Below, in pieces: positions 16,281 to 24,687 of a DNA stretch of 64,000 nucleotides. Numbering within the stretch: position 1 is the first letter of the stretch; every line of letters starts with the position of its first letter. The position numbers were made by a program, and so were the translations under genes. The notes beneath the pieces are model-generated. The model saw nothing but the letters and a program-made list of their open reading frames with translations. It was not told where the DNA came from and did no database searches. The stretch comes from Actinoallomurus soli (GTDB lineage: Bacteria; Actinomycetota; Actinomycetes; Streptosporangiales; Streptosporangiaceae), in NCBI RefSeq assembly GCF_024055715.1, contig NZ_JAMXMV010000016.1:62001-126000 (forward strand), given 5' to 3'.

Positions 16281-18302
16281 ATGTCCCATCAGGAGAACCC
16301 CCGAAGAAACCGCAGGAGAGTCCCCCGCGTGATCGCGGCGATCACGCTGGCCGCCGCCGTGACCCTCGGCGCCGCCGGCCCCGCGACCGCGGCGTCGCAC
16401 GGCGCCGCGCACGCTCCGAAGCCGCACGGCGTCACGGCCGCGAGCACCCCGGTCCCGCACGGCGTCCCGGCCCGGCCGCCGGCACCGCCGAGCCCCGACC
16501 CGACCCTGACCGACCACCCGCTGGCGTACGCCCCCGGGCCGCTGGACAACCCCGACAAGGGCCTCGCCGTCTACTACAGCGCGGGGAGCAACCAGAACAC
16601 CGGCTACCCGCACAGCATCACCTGGAGCTACTTCCCGCTGTCGGCGGTGATGAAGAACGCCTCCGACTGCGGCACGCTGGACTGGTCCGCGGTCGAGAGC
16701 ATGCTGGGCGAGACCGCGTCGTACGGCAACACCGCCGCGATCCGGTTCTACCTCGACTACCCGAGCGGCAATCCGACCAACGGCATGCCGCCGTGCTGGA
16801 ACGGCAAGGTGCCGACGAACAACGACACCTACTGGAGCACCCAGAGCCCCGACTACGACAACCCGTTCCTGCTCAGCTCCCTGCAGGACTTCATCGCCAA
16901 GTTCGGCGCCAAGTACGACGGCGACCCGCGGATCGGGTTCATCCAGCTCGGGCTGATCGGCTACTGGGGCGAATGGCATACCTGGCCGCAGAACGGCACC
17001 GGCGGCTACCCGAACTTCATGCCGACCGATGCGAACGCCGCGCTGATCGTCAAGGCGTACGCCAACGCCTTCCACAAGACCAAGATCGAGGTCCGCTATC
17101 CGACCTCGGCCGGCGGAGCGGCCAACAACCTGGACATCGGCTACCACGACGACTCCTTCTGCTACCGGGAGGGCAGCCCCCTGGCCGGGGTCACCCTTCC
17201 GCAGTCGCTCGGCGGAGCCGACTACGCCCAGCTCCAGCTGGACCTGAACGAGGGCACGGAGAACAAGTGGATCACTGACTCCATGGGCGGCGAGGTCCGG
17301 CCGGACATCCAGTCCACCGCCTTCGGCACCTGGAGCACCGGCGCCTCCGGAATCAACGACGACATGAAGGCCTGCATCGAGCTCGAGCACACCACCTGGA
17401 AACTCGACCAGGGCTCGACCGGCTACTCCCGCGGCGACGCGAACGTCGGCGCGGCGGTACGCGCGATGGGCTACGACTTCACGGTTCCGCACGCGTACTA
17501 CAAGAACTCGGTCTCCGGCACCGCGAAGATCGGCGTGACCATCTCCAACGACGGCGTCGCCCCCTTCTACTACCCCTGGGCCGTACGGCTGGGCCTGAAG
17601 GACTCCAGCGGCAAGGTGGTGAAGACCTGGAGCACGCCGTGGGACCTGCGCACGGTCATGCCGCAGCGCATCCGGGCCTTCCCGGACTGGAAGGTCGGCG
17701 CGGACCCCACCTACCTGCCTTACGGCTACCCGCAGTACTTCGAGACCAGCGTCGACACCACCGGCGTGGCCTCCGGCTCGTACCAGCTGGTGATGAACGT
17801 GGTGAACCCGCTGTCCACGGTCAACGCCGCCGCCAAGCCGCTGCGCTTCGCCAACGCCACCCAGGGCACCGACGGCTGGCTGGGCCTCGGGTCCATCGGC
17901 GTGGGCACGTCCGGCGGATCGGGCCCGGTCTCGTACGAGGCGGAGGCCCCGGGCAACACGCTGGCCGGTGGCGCGGTCGTGGCGTCGTGCTCGGGCTGCT
18001 CGGGCGGCCAGAAGGCGGGCTACATCGGCAACGGCGGCACTCTGACCTTCACCAACGTCGCCGGCGGCACCGGCGGCGCGACCAACGTCACGGTCTACTA
18101 CGCCAGCCAGGTGTCGCGCACGCTGAAGATCAGCGCGAACGACGGCACCCCGGTCAGCGTGACCCCGCCCGCCACCGCGGACTGGCAGACGGTCGCCTCC
18201 ACCAGCGTGACCCTGCCGCTGAACGCCGGATCCGCCAACACCATCACCATCGCCAACCCGAGTGACTGGGCCCCCGACATCGACCGCATCGTCGTCGGCT
18301 GA
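16281..18302 (+). CDS. Secreted DUF4832-like protein with C-terminal carbohydrate-binding module
   Basis: A 673-residue exported protein. The N-terminus has a twin-Arg-like basic start and a hydrophobic core ending GPATAASHG. The main domain (about 80-500) has NPDKGLAVYY, WSYFPLSAVM, IRFYLDYPSG, GFIQLGLIGYWGEWHTWP and IGYHDDSFCYREGS, matching what I know of DUF4832/DUF4874 proteins, which look like TIM-barrel glycosidases. The WGEWH and DDS acidic residues may be catalytic. The last ~130 residues (SYEAEAPGNTLAGGA to APDIDRIVVG) form a CBM6/35-type beta-sandwich for binding glycans. ATG 16281 follows GGAGG. It probably acts outside the cell on the polymer whose fragments the importer takes up. 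Confidence 0.75.
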   Translation: MSHQENPRRNRRRVPRVIAAITLAAAVTLGAAGPATAASHGAAHAPKPHGVTAASTPVPHGVPARPPAPPSPDPTLTDHPLAYAPGPLDNPDKGLAVYYSAGSNQNTGYPHSITWSYFPLSAVMKNASDCGTLDWSAVESMLGETASYGNTAAIRFYLDYPSGNPTNGMPPCWNGKVPTNNDTYWSTQSPDYDNPFLLSSLQDFIAKFGAKYDGDPRIGFIQLGLIGYWGEWHTWPQNGTGGYPNFMPTDANAALIVKAYANAFHKTKIEVRYPTSAGGAANNLDIGYHDDSFCYREGSPLAGVTLPQSLGGADYAQLQLDLNEGTENKWITDSMGGEVRPDIQSTAFGTWSTGASGINDDMKACIELEHTTWKLDQGSTGYSRGDANVGAAVRAMGYDFTVPHAYYKNSVSGTAKIGVTISNDGVAPFYYPWAVRLGLKDSSGKVVKTWSTPWDLRTVMPQRIRAFPDWKVGADPTYLPYGYPQYFETSVDTTGVASGSYQLVMNVVNPLSTVNAAAKPLRFANATQGTDGWLGLGSIGVGTSGGSGPVSYEAEAPGNTLAGGAVVASCSGCSGGQKAGYIGNGGTLTFTNVAGGTGGATNVTVYYASQVSRTLKISANDGTPVSVTPPATADWQTVASTSVTLPLNAGSANTITIANPSDWAPDIDRIVVG

Positions 18303-18312
18303 GTGAGCCCAG

Positions 18313-18344
18313 AGGGCAGGGGATGCGCAGGTATCCCCTGCCCT
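18313..18344 (+). terminator. Terminator hairpin after the secreted CBM protein
   Basis: AGGGCAGGGGAT and ATCCCCTGCCCT form a perfect 12-bp stem with an 8-nt loop, 10 bases after the stop codon. It separates this gene from the GH4-DeoR unit. Confidence 0.75.
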
Positions 18345-18376
18345 GCTCGCGTTCGGCGTATCCTGCCGTGCGAAGC

Positions 18377-18392
18377 CGACAGCAACGCAAAG
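18377..18392 (+). promoter_or_regulatory. Shared 16-bp leader element, copy B (candidate DeoR operator)
   Basis: CGACAGCAACGCAAAG ends 26 bases before the ATG of the GH4 gene. It matches the element at 11261-11276 in 13 of 16 bases and at nearly the same distance from the start codon. A TATCCT -10-like box lies just upstream at 18359-18364. Confidence 0.45.
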
Positions 18393-18418
18393 TTTCGGAC
18401 AGACAGGGAAAGGACGCC

Positions 18419-19738
18419 ATGGCCACCCTTGTGCTGACCGGTGCCGGCAACGTCGAGCTGACCCGGCGAATCCTGTCCGACCTGTTCGTCGTCCCGGAGC
18501 TGGCCGGGACGCTGCGCGTCGTGCTGCACGACATCGACCGTGAACGCCTGGACACCGCGCAGGTGCTGGCCGACCGCCTCAACGCCGAAGCCTCCGCCGG
18601 CGCGCGCATCGAGGCCCACCTGGACCGCCGCGCCGCCCTGGACGGAGCCGACTTCGTCGTCTGCCAGCTCGCGGTCGGCGGGTTCGAGGCGGCGCTGCGC
18701 GACTTCGAGATCCCCGCACGGTACGGCCTGCGGCAGACCATCGCCGACACCATCGGCATCGGCGGGATCTTCCGCGGCCTGCGTACGATCCCGGTCCTCG
18801 TCGGCATCGCGGCCGACATGGCCGAATGCTGCCCCGACGCCTGGCTGCTGTCCTACACCGACCCGCTGGTGATGTCGCTGTGGGCCGTACGCGCCGCGAC
18901 CGGCCTGGCGAACGTCGCCGGGTTGTGCCACGCCGTACGGGACACGCACGCGTTCCTGGCCGACGCGGTCGGCCGGGACGTCGACCAGGTGTCGTTCCTC
19001 ACCGCCGGCCTGCCGCACCAGGCGTTCGTCCTCGAGTTCGCCGCCGACGGCAGGTCCCTGTACCCGGAGCTCGCCGACGCCGTCGCGGCCGACCCCCGGC
19101 TGGCGAGGCACGTCCGGATGGAGATCTGGCGCCGGTTCGGCTTCTTCCCCACCGAGTCCAGCGAGCACGCCGCCGAGTACGTGCCCTGGTTCATGAGCCG
19201 CGAGGCCGAGATCCGCCGCCTCGGCATCCCCGTCGGGGAGTACCTGGGCCGGCTCGGCCAGAACCTGCACATCTACGAGGAGATACGGCGTCGCATGGCC
19301 GCCGGACGGCCGATGCTCACCCGCTGGCAGGACCCCGAGATCGCCTCCGAGGTGCTCGTCGCGATGCTCTCCGCCACCCCGCGCCGCATCAACCTCACCG
19401 TGGCCAACGACGGCTTGATCCCCGCGCTCGGGAACGACTGCTTCGTCGAGGTGCCCGCCACGGTCGACGGCGACGGCATCACCCCCCGCCGCATCGAGAG
19501 CTACCCGGTGCAGTTGGCCGCGCTCAACCGGACATACGTCAACGTCGCGGAGCTGACCGTCCACGCGGTGCTGGACGCGGACCCCCGCCACATCCGCCAC
19601 GCGGCGATGCTCGACCCGAACACCGCGGCCAGCCTGCCGCTGCCAGAGATCGCAAAGCTCTGTGACGAGATGATGGAAGCACACCGCGACCTGCTGCCCG
19701 CAGGCATCGTGACTCCGGACCTGAAGGGTGAGGCGTGA
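18419..19738 (+). CDS. Glycoside hydrolase family 4-like enzyme with altered active-site motifs
   Basis: GH4 enzymes use NAD+ and a divalent metal to cleave alpha- or beta-glycosides through oxidation at C3. This 439-residue protein has the N-terminal Rossmann start (VLTGAGNVELTRR), a GIGGIFRGLRTIPV segment and the metal-site GLCHAVRDTHAF (Cys170, His171). Two expected asparagines are replaced: the usual Y-x-N-P reads YTDP (Asp148), and the usual N-H after the metal Cys region reads LPHQAF (Pro199-His200). The enzyme may have shifted specificity or chemistry. The ATG at 18419 follows GGGAAAGGA. Its stop overlaps the DeoR start (GTGA), so enzyme and repressor are coupled. Confidence 0.75.
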   Translation: MATLVLTGAGNVELTRRILSDLFVVPELAGTLRVVLHDIDRERLDTAQVLADRLNAEASAGARIEAHLDRRAALDGADFVVCQLAVGGFEAALRDFEIPARYGLRQTIADTIGIGGIFRGLRTIPVLVGIAADMAECCPDAWLLSYTDPLVMSLWAVRAATGLANVAGLCHAVRDTHAFLADAVGRDVDQVSFLTAGLPHQAFVLEFAADGRSLYPELADAVAADPRLARHVRMEIWRRFGFFPTESSEHAAEYVPWFMSREAEIRRLGIPVGEYLGRLGQNLHIYEEIRRRMAAGRPMLTRWQDPEIASEVLVAMLSATPRRINLTVANDGLIPALGNDCFVEVPATVDGDGITPRRIESYPVQLAALNRTYVNVAELTVHAVLDADPRHIRHAAMLDPNTAASLPLPEIAKLCDEMMEAHRDLLPAGIVTPDLKGEA

Positions 19739-20550
19739 CCAGCACGAGTGAATCGATGCCGGCCGAAGTGCGTCGCGAACGCATGCTCAGCCTCGTCCAG
19801 GATCAGGACTTCGTACGCATCGCCGCCCTGGCCGAGGCCTTCGGCGTCTCGGTCGTCACCGTACGCGGCGACCTGGACGCCCTGGAGGCCCAAGGCCTGA
19901 TCCGCCGGGTACGGGGCGGGGCCCGATCGGTGCCGCTGGGCCTGCAGAGCGAGCCGTCCTTCGAACAGTCCCTGGGCTCCTCGGCCCTGGAGAAGGTCGC
20001 GATCGCCAAGGCCGCGACCGCCCTGGTGACCAGCGGCCAGAGCATCGTCATCGACGCCGGCTCCACGACCGCCTTCTTCGCCCGCGAGTTGGTCGCCCGC
20101 CGCGACCTGACGGATCTGGTGGTCTTCACCAACAGCCTCAGCGCCGCCCACGAACTGGAGCCGGCCGTCCCGCGCTTCACCGTGGTCCTGTCCGGCGGAA
20201 CGCTCCGCTCCCTGCAACACTCCCTCGTCGACCCGATGGGCGGCCGGATCCTGGAGAACATCCACGCCGACATCGCCTTCCTGTCCTGCAGCGGCATCCA
20301 CCCGGAGACCGGCGTGACGAACATCAACATCGCCGAAGCCGAGATGAAGATCCGCATGCTGCGGGCCACCAGCCGCCACATCCTGCTGGCCGACTCGTCG
20401 AAACTCGACCGCACCGACCTGGCCCCGGTCTGCCCGTTGAGCGACATCGACCTGTTGATCACCGGCGACGCCGCCGACGAGACAGCCCTGAGCCGCCTAC
20501 GCGACCGAGGCCTGTCCACCGAAATCGCAACCCTCAGCGGCCGCGGCTGA
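19735..20550 (+). CDS. DeoR/GlpR family transcriptional repressor
   Basis: A 271-residue regulator with an N-terminal winged helix (RRERMLSLVQDQDFVRIAAL, then VSVVTVRGDLDALEAQGLIR) and a C-terminal DeoRC sugar-phosphate sensor (IDAGSTTAFFARELV, FTNSLSAAHEL, ADSSKLDRTDLAPV). The GTG start overlaps the GH4 stop by four bases. As the last gene of the unit it most likely represses the whole sugar locus and is released by a phosphorylated sugar. The elements at 11261 and 18377 are candidate operators; this link is inference. Confidence 0.9.
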   Translation: MTSTSESMPAEVRRERMLSLVQDQDFVRIAALAEAFGVSVVTVRGDLDALEAQGLIRRVRGGARSVPLGLQSEPSFEQSLGSSALEKVAIAKAATALVTSGQSIVIDAGSTTAFFARELVARRDLTDLVVFTNSLSAAHELEPAVPRFTVVLSGGTLRSLQHSLVDPMGGRILENIHADIAFLSCSGIHPETGVTNINIAEAEMKIRMLRATSRHILLADSSKLDRTDLAPVCPLSDIDLLITGDAADETALSRLRDRGLSTEIATLSGRG

Positions 20551-20747
20551 CCGCACGGCCGCAGGCCCGGACCTGAGGCCACCCTCCGAAGACACGACCA
20601 TCCAGGGCATATCCGTGCGGAGATCAGCGACATCGACGGTGCCAGCGGCGTGAGCAGACGTCACCGGCGGGAAAGCTGCACGACATCGGCCGGATCGCCA
20701 GTGTATGTCGAGTGTCTGCAACCTCGGGGTCGTCAACTGGTCCGGCC

Positions 20748-20780
20748 GTTACCGGCTACCTGACGGCCACAACCGGTAAC
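20748..20780. repeat. Inverted repeat in the spacer after the DeoR gene
   Basis: GTTACCGG (20748-20755) and CCGGTAAC (20773-20780) are perfect 8-bp arms 17 bases apart. It lies in the 371-bp spacer 20551-20921, which has no supported gene. It could be a weak terminator or an operator for the hypothetical gene at 20922. Confidence 0.4.
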
Positions 20781-20921
20781 TGGCGCGTCTCGGTACGCGG
20801 ATTAGGGCATCACGCAGGCGGACCCCTCACGCCCAGGAGCAGCCGTGAGCCGCGAAACGACCCCGGACAGCACCTTCTGTGACGCCAACAGGCAACGACC
20901 TGAACTTTCGATTGGGCTCGC

Positions 20922-21848
20922 ATGATGGCGGAACGCAGCGGTCACAGCACGAACTGCGAGAAAGCTGAGAAGCCGCCGTGCGCCTGCCAGTGCGGGGGAG
21001 CCGAGCATGGTTGGCAAGGTGCGATCGCCATCGCCGCCGCCCCGTCCGACCGCGACCTACTCAGGCTTGAGCGAGAGGCCGACCAGGCATGGAGCCAGGC
21101 CGAGCGCCGTCGCACCGACCAGCGCAAGCCCGGGCCACAGACCTCGGCCGGGCGGCAGGCTGCGATCAAGGCGTTCGTCGCCGAGGTAATCCGATGGTTA
21201 CGGCGCGATCCGAACCTGCGCCAGGCCACTAAACAACTCGGAGAGCCGTTCCGCATCTCTCGCGACACCGACCCGGATGGACTACGTCGACGTCTCACCG
21301 CCGAGCAGGAGGAGAGGTTCGTCGAGGCGCACGTGATCCCCGGGCTGCGCAAGGAGTTCGGCGACCAGCGCATTAAGGACTTCCAGAGAAAGGCCGGCAC
21401 GGCGCACTTCTGGTGCGAATTGCTGGCACAGACCGCCCATGCTCTTGACGAATTCCGTGGTCGATACAACCAGGCGAGGAGAGCGGTCGCCGCGGTACTG
21501 ACCAGCGCTGGTGAGCGACGCCCGGACGGCTGGACTGCCCTCCTGTCGGAAAAAGATGTGATCGAACGGGCGGTGGAACTGGTATTCAAACATCTGCCGA
21601 GGGTCGCGACCGGGGGCATCGCCGTCCAGGACGCCTTCAACTTGATCTGGCCTGCTCGTATTCTGGCGGTGTTGATGTGCCGGGAACCCCGCCGTCATCC
21701 GGCCGTACGGGAGTATTGCGTGAAGCCGATCGTCCGGTACGGAGCGGCCGAGATCCAGGCCCGGGTCAAGGACCGGCTCCGACAAGCCTTCCCGCTCGAC
21801 TGGCCCGAGTTGAGCGGGCCGGACGAAGACACGAACGATTTAACCTAA
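20922..21848 (+). CDS. Hypothetical protein with Cys-rich N-terminus
   Basis: I do not recognise this family. The 308-residue product is soluble and mostly alpha-helical. The N-terminus has a tight Cys/His group, CACQCGGAEHG (about residues 20-30) plus an earlier Cys, which could bind zinc. The rest has charged helices (LRRRLTAEQEERFVEAHVIP, EFGDQRIKDFQRKAG) and ends in an acidic tail. Codon use is less biased to G/C in third positions than in the sugar locus just upstream, and it is followed by 700 bases without genes, so it is probably acquired DNA. Start choice is uncertain; ATG 20922 and ATG 20925 are adjacent, with TTGGG upstream. Confidence 0.55.
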   Translation: MMAERSGHSTNCEKAEKPPCACQCGGAEHGWQGAIAIAAAPSDRDLLRLEREADQAWSQAERRRTDQRKPGPQTSAGRQAAIKAFVAEVIRWLRRDPNLRQATKQLGEPFRISRDTDPDGLRRRLTAEQEERFVEAHVIPGLRKEFGDQRIKDFQRKAGTAHFWCELLAQTAHALDEFRGRYNQARRAVAAVLTSAGERRPDGWTALLSEKDVIERAVELVFKHLPRVATGGIAVQDAFNLIWPARILAVLMCREPRRHPAVREYCVKPIVRYGAAEIQARVKDRLRQAFPLDWPELSGPDEDTNDLT

Positions 21849-22560
21849 CGATAGCACGAAATCGACCAGCAGATCGCGGGCACATCTGTCCGGAGTGCTC
21901 TCGCGCGCGAACGCCGAGAGGCCGCGACAGACAGTCATGGACGGGTAAGTGCGCCGGTCCGCGGGGGGGCGGGTGCGAGCCTCCCGCTTCAGAATTCGCT
22001 CAGCCCGCTTCGCCAGCTACCCCAATGCCTTCTCGTCCCGAACTCCCGGCGCTCCTAGCCCTTCATCGCCTCGCCACGTTGCGACGTTTGGAGCTGGAAG
22101 GTTGTGTGAACGGTAGTGAGGGGCTGGATGCGGACATTGGTCATTCCTCGGCGCCAACGGATGGAAGTCGCGCGGCAGTTCCCTGAGTCAACCTGACGTT
22201 GGCCGCCTACCGTGTTTGCTGTGGTCGAGAACGCTTGAGCGTATGTTGATCGGCGGCAAGGTGACCCGGACCGCAGCGAAGCGAGGACCGGAAGCGCCGC
22301 GACAGCTGTTCTTTGACCCTCGTTGGGGTCAGCCGGCCAGGCCTTCGGCTGGCATGAGCCCTTCGATGAAGGTGTGGGAGTCGGCGGCAAGGTGCAGTTC
22401 AGTTGCCAGGTCGGTGTCGAATCAGGTGATGCATGGCTCGTGCCGGGTGCGGTAGTCCAGGGCTGCTTAACCTACTGAGGCCACTGGATAATAACCACCC
22501 ATTTTTAGATCGATATGTCATCGGAGTGGCGATGATCATTTAGTCAGCCCGAGACACAAT
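21849..22560. other. 712-bp stretch without a supported gene
   Basis: Short open frames occur on both strands, but none has a ribosome site together with a protein-like composition. Parts look like decayed coding DNA (for example 22055-22390 on the minus strand). The right end, about 22480-22560, is A/T-rich. I see no transposase signature or terminal inverted repeats. Confidence 0.4.
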
Positions 22561-23100
22561 CTAGCAGCCTTTGGTGGCACTGAATTCCTCGAACACCGAA
22601 GGAAGCTTTGGGTGTCCAAGAACAAGCATCCCTGACATCAGCTCATTTCTTATTGTTTCTACAAGAAGCCCGTATGCCCACTGAGCAAAGCCATACCAAT
22701 TGCCTTCGAGATTTTGCTCGTCACCTGGATCTGCTGGCCACACTCCGATCCACACCATAAATGACCGATACAGGGCTTCCGACAGTTGTCTTATGTCATC
22801 ACTTCCGTACGCGGCCAGTCGAGCGGCATCAATCCCCTCTTTGAGTTCGCGCGGCTCTCCTTCAACATCGCCTTCAATATGGTGCATTACGCTCATCATG
22901 GCGCCATGAAAGCGAAGAAGCTCAAGATATAGCTTTTCTCGCTCAGACCAATAATGCTCACGACGCAAGAATCGCTTTTCTTCTATCTTAATGTCGCGCT
23001 CATGCTTTCTATCCGATCTGCGAGTCAACGGCGGGACTATTGCAGCAATAACGCCTACAACGCCTGACGTAACAACAGATATAACCGCCACACTGGACAT
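22561..23100 (-). CDS. Hypothetical small membrane protein with cytoplasmic helical domain
   Basis: A 179-residue protein, family not recognised. One N-terminal helix (VAVISVVTSGVVGVIAAIV, about residues 4-23) is followed by a highly charged coiled-coil-like segment (RRSDRKHERDIKIEEKRFL) and a helical domain ending SVFEEFSATKGC. This plan is common among unknown proteins of actinomycete accessory regions. The ATG at 23100 has GGAGG five bases upstream, which decides the start over an in-frame extension to 23406. Base composition is markedly lower in G+C than the neighbours, another sign of transfer. Confidence 0.65.
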   Translation of the reverse strand: MSSVAVISVVTSGVVGVIAAIVPPLTRRSDRKHERDIKIEEKRFLRREHYWSEREKLYLELLRFHGAMMSVMHHIEGDVEGEPRELKEGIDAARLAAYGSDDIRQLSEALYRSFMVWIGVWPADPGDEQNLEGNWYGFAQWAYGLLVETIRNELMSGMLVLGHPKLPSVFEEFSATKGC

Positions 23101-23523
23101 ACCTACCTCCATGACTATAGTCTTCTCGTAACGGTAAATATTTAGCCGCCGTCCGCCATGAGCACTAGCGACCGCTTTGACGCCACTCTCTCGGTAACGG
23201 TTCCTCCAAGCACTGATCGGCCAGGCTTCTACGGCCTCATGGCCCGGTTCCGGGTGAGGCGGTTCGGGCGGCGGTCCCGTCTCGTCGTCAATGAACGCTG
23301 CGGGCGGATGTCCGACGCGATGAAAGTCCTCATCCGGCCTAATGACCGGTGTTTTGTCGGGTCTCATGGCCTGCGTGAGACAGCGTGCCCAGGAGGTGCG
23401 TGACACTCTGCCGAGTGCAGGGTGGAGTTGAGCGTGGTCGAGGAGCGAAATCGAGGCGTGCTGCAGGTGCTGTATGCCTTGGTCCGACTCGCATACGGCC
23501 GTTCGCTGGCCGGGTTGGGACGC
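23101..23523. other. Gap with possible coding remnant
   Basis: About 420 bases between the membrane protein and the metallopeptidase gene. An open frame on the minus strand (23101-23406) continues into the membrane protein gene and would encode a Pro/Glu/His-rich segment (PPPEPPHPEPGHEAVEA). It lacks a ribosome site and is treated as non-coding or as a remnant. Confidence 0.35.
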
Positions 23524-24687
23524 CTAGTTGTGGCTGCTTCCGGGGCCTCCGACGGTAGGGCCTTGTGGCCAGAGGGCCGCGAGGTCGACTGGTGTGAGTG
23601 GTGATCGATAGGCGGCGCGTAGTACCCGAGTGATCGTTGCGCTGCTGGCCTCGGCGAGATTGGCGAACCAGTCGATCCCGGCGGCATAAGCCCACATGTA
23701 CGTACGGAGTAGGGGATCGACGCTGCGGTCGGTCAGCGTGCCGGCGATCCGGTCGTTGCTCCACCAGGGGACGCGCTGCCTGGCGTGCCGTACGCATTCC
23801 TCGATGGGCGTCCCGGCGTTGATGGCCAGATGCAGTTCGGCTCGTACGAGCTGCAGGTAGTGGTCGATACGGACACGGCAGATCAACGCTTCGTCGTCGG
23901 GGCTGACGAACAGGGGCATGGCTTGGGCGAGTCCCTCGAGGAGGACCTGCTGAGGGCCGTGGACCGATGACAGACGTACCCATGGGACGTCTTCGGCTTG
24001 GCAACGCATGGCGATGCTCGCGCTTTGCAACCCGTGGCCAAGGACTTCGTGGAGGGCGAACTGACGGACCTGGACCTTGGTGAACGTCGCGTTCCGCATG
24101 TTGAGCCGTAGCCGGACCCGCTGACCGGCGCCGTCCAGCCAATACGCCCAGTAGGCGTCGACGGATGTCGTCTCCACCGTCAGCTCGTACGGGGCGCTGC
24201 TGTCGGTCATGTGGCGGACCGCAGGCTCGTACTCGGTGGCCGCCTGCCGAATCGCATCCGGTGCTGCGTCGGCGTCGATGGGTCCTTCCACCTGGGCGAG
24301 GTCGGTGATGGTGGTCGGTCCCCAGCCGACGCCAAGTGCGTCAAGGCAGGCGCGAGCCTGCTCGCCCTTCGCGGTGACGTATTCGGCCGGCCATCCGGCT
24401 GCGGGGCACCCCTGAGTAGCGCGAACGTAGGCATCCAGCGGCTGGCGCTCGCCCATCAGGGCGCGAAGATAGGCCAGATCGGCGGTGATCCGTCTGAGGA
24501 CGGCAGGGTCCTGTACTTCAGTTATCAGCTTGCTCAGCCGCTCGAAGGTGGTCAGCCGGTCGACGGGCGCCGGTGGGGCGCCCTCGGGAGGATGGAAGTC
24601 GAAGTCGATCACGGCAGGTGCTCCTCGCCCCAGCTCGTGCTGGTTCCAGGCTCGGAGAGCGTCCTCTACGGCGTCACGCGCGCTCAC
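23524..24687 (-). CDS. Putative zinc metallopeptidase (HExxxH, EGLA)
   Basis: A 387-residue soluble protein. HEVLGH at 213-218 gives the spacing HExxxH, not the HExxH of most zincins, and LLEGLAQAM (Glu251) follows about 33 residues later as the likely third ligand. HExxxH plus EGLA is the pattern I know from DUF1704/MATCAP-type tyrosine carboxypeptidases; overall similarity to that family cannot be tested here. The GTG start lies inside the 3' end of the upstream HTH regulator gene (14-bp overlap), so the two are translationally coupled. It may be the protease that acts on or with the regulator, as ImmA/IrrE does for its repressor. That role is inference. Confidence 0.65.
   Translation of the reverse strand: MSARDAVEDALRAWNQHELGRGAPAVIDFDFHPPEGAPPAPVDRLTTFERLSKLITEVQDPAVLRRITADLAYLRALMGERQPLDAYVRATQGCPAAGWPAEYVTAKGEQARACLDALGVGWGPTTITDLAQVEGPIDADAAPDAIRQAATEYEPAVRHMTDSSAPYELTVETTSVDAYWAYWLDGAGQRVRLRLNMRNATFTKVQVRQFALHEVLGHGLQSASIAMRCQAEDVPWVRLSSVHGPQQVLLEGLAQAMPLFVSPDDEALICRVRIDHYLQLVRAELHLAINAGTPIEECVRHARQRVPWWSNDRIAGTLTDRSVDPLLRTYMWAYAAGIDWFANLAEASSATITRVLRAAYRSPLTPVDLAALWPQGPTVGGPGSSHN

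Noticed and set aside
11060-20550. ABC ATPase gene for the sugar importer
   Set aside because: No Walker A/B-containing product is present in the locus; a shared ATPase elsewhere is assumed.
22055-22390. A 111-codon minus-strand frame in the 712-bp gap
   Set aside because: No ribosome site, no recognisable domain; product is Pro/Ser/Thr-rich. Kept only as possible decayed coding DNA.
20600-22560. Second copy of the tRNA-Ala 3' end marking the left edge of the island
   Set aside because: No copy of the T-arm/acceptor sequence could be found by eye in this part.
23101-23406. N-terminal extension of the membrane protein at 22561
   Set aside because: An excellent ribosome site stands before ATG 23100, and the extension would place a Pro-rich segment before the anchor without a start signal.
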